64,000 bases of DNA from Achromobacter sp. B7 (lineage in GTDB: Bacteria > Pseudomonadota > Gammaproteobacteria > Burkholderiales > Burkholderiaceae_B). The position numbers and the translations under genes are program-made. The stretch is from positions 6,172,553 to 6,236,552 of the forward strand of contig NZ_CP032084.1 of assembly GCF_003600685.1 (NCBI RefSeq). Direction: 5' to 3'. Shown here in pieces: positions 63,596-64,000 of the stretch (the first letter of the stretch is position 1; each line of letters starts with the position of its first letter). The notes below the pieces were generated by a model. It saw only the letters and a program-made list of their open reading frames with translations, ran no database searches and was not told where the DNA came from.

Positions 63596-64000
63596 GGACG
63601 ATCCACAAAAAGAACAAAAGTCAGAAGGGACCTGCCCGGAGGGTTCCAGGTCGCGGATTCAGAAGCGGGTATCTAGTGAGCATTTTTGCAACATGTGCAA
63701 AAAACAACGCATAGACGGGGCTCTGGACAAGGGATTTCTCCCCAGGCGACCTATTCAGCAAAGCTAAAAACCGGACAGTGCAGTAAGCGCCCAAACCTAT
63801 GAAAGGAGGGTACTTGCCACAACTCCGGCTAAGCTCTCTGTGAAACCTTCTGACAGACAGAATTCGGAAAAGCCCACCATTTCAGCAAGTTTTCCCTGTC
63901 TTGTCAAACAGTTAAGCCAGGGCAGTGTAGACGCTTATGTCCTACCCTGTGGATAACCCCAGCCCAGGCAAGGTAGAATCGAGGTTTGAATAAGAGCGAC
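63596..64000. other. rpmH-dnaA intergenic region (dnaA lies beyond the edge)
   Basis: These 405 bp hold no gene. They contain a perfect inverted repeat (TTTTTGCA-ACATG-TGCAAAAA, 63683-63703) and an exact DnaA box (63948-63956). dnaA usually starts a little further right on the plus strand, so this should include its promoter and autoregulatory site. I could not place promoters confidently. Confidence 0.75.
63948..63956. promoter_or_regulatory. DnaA box in dnaA upstream region
   Basis: TGTGGATAA is an exact DnaA box, embedded in CCTGTGGATAACCCC. Its place before dnaA fits the known autoregulation of dnaA. Confidence 0.8.

Overview
The window looks like a chromosomal segment of a high-GC betaproteobacterium of the Alcaligenaceae (Achromobacter/Bordetella type). 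This rests on gene order (mnmG-rsmG-parA-parB beside a parS cluster, and yidC-yidD-rnpA-rpmH running toward dnaA), on several Bug/TctC-type periplasmic binding proteins, and on a bct-like tricarboxylate transporter with its own two-component system. It appears to contain the replication origin. The species call is inference, because no database search was possible.

Left part (1-17.2 kb). A truncated CHASE2-type sensor kinase, a PEGA-domain pseudokinase and a small lipoprotein (possibly type VI secretion linked) lie left of a long minus-strand informational operon: tRNA-Tyr, tRNA-Gly, tRNA-Thr, tuf, tRNA-Trp, secE, nusG, rplKAJL, rpoB, rpoC. A near-consensus sigma-70 promoter precedes tRNA-Tyr and a bidirectional terminator follows rpoC.

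17.3-28.1 kb is catabolic accessory DNA. One minus-strand set encodes a Bug binding protein, a glutamine-synthetase-like ligase, an aldehyde dehydrogenase and an iron alcohol dehydrogenase, which fits a gamma-glutamylated amine or amino-alcohol pathway. A second set encodes a thiol dioxygenase, a cystathionine-lyase-like PLP enzyme and a four-rhodanese protein under a divergent LysR regulator, which fits sulfur amino acid breakdown. An asparaginase follows.

28.1-35.7 kb is the origin region. mnmG, rsmG, parA, a GNAT acetyltransferase and parB form a tightly packed minus-strand set. A 2.3 kb non-coding stretch follows with seven strong parS sites in 521 bp, several DnaA boxes and a twice-repeated module joining a parS-like half site to a DnaA box. 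A cold-shock gene closes it.

35.7-59.2 kb holds transport and metabolism: an AbrB-type membrane protein, a methionine-type aminotransferase, a TctD/E-TctCBA tricarboxylate system, a ClC protein, a gene broken by an apparent one-base frameshift, mnmE, a complete peptide-type ABC transporter with an M20 amidohydrolase, and a TauD-like dioxygenase with a TauABC-like transporter.

59.2-64 kb holds katA, then yidC-yidD-rnpA-rpmH, ending in the dnaA upstream region. Exact 9-bp DnaA boxes are strikingly abundant from 25 kb to the right edge (17 found by eye) and absent from the first 24.9 kb. The rpo/ribosomal operon is transcribed away from the putative origin, co-directional with a leftward fork.
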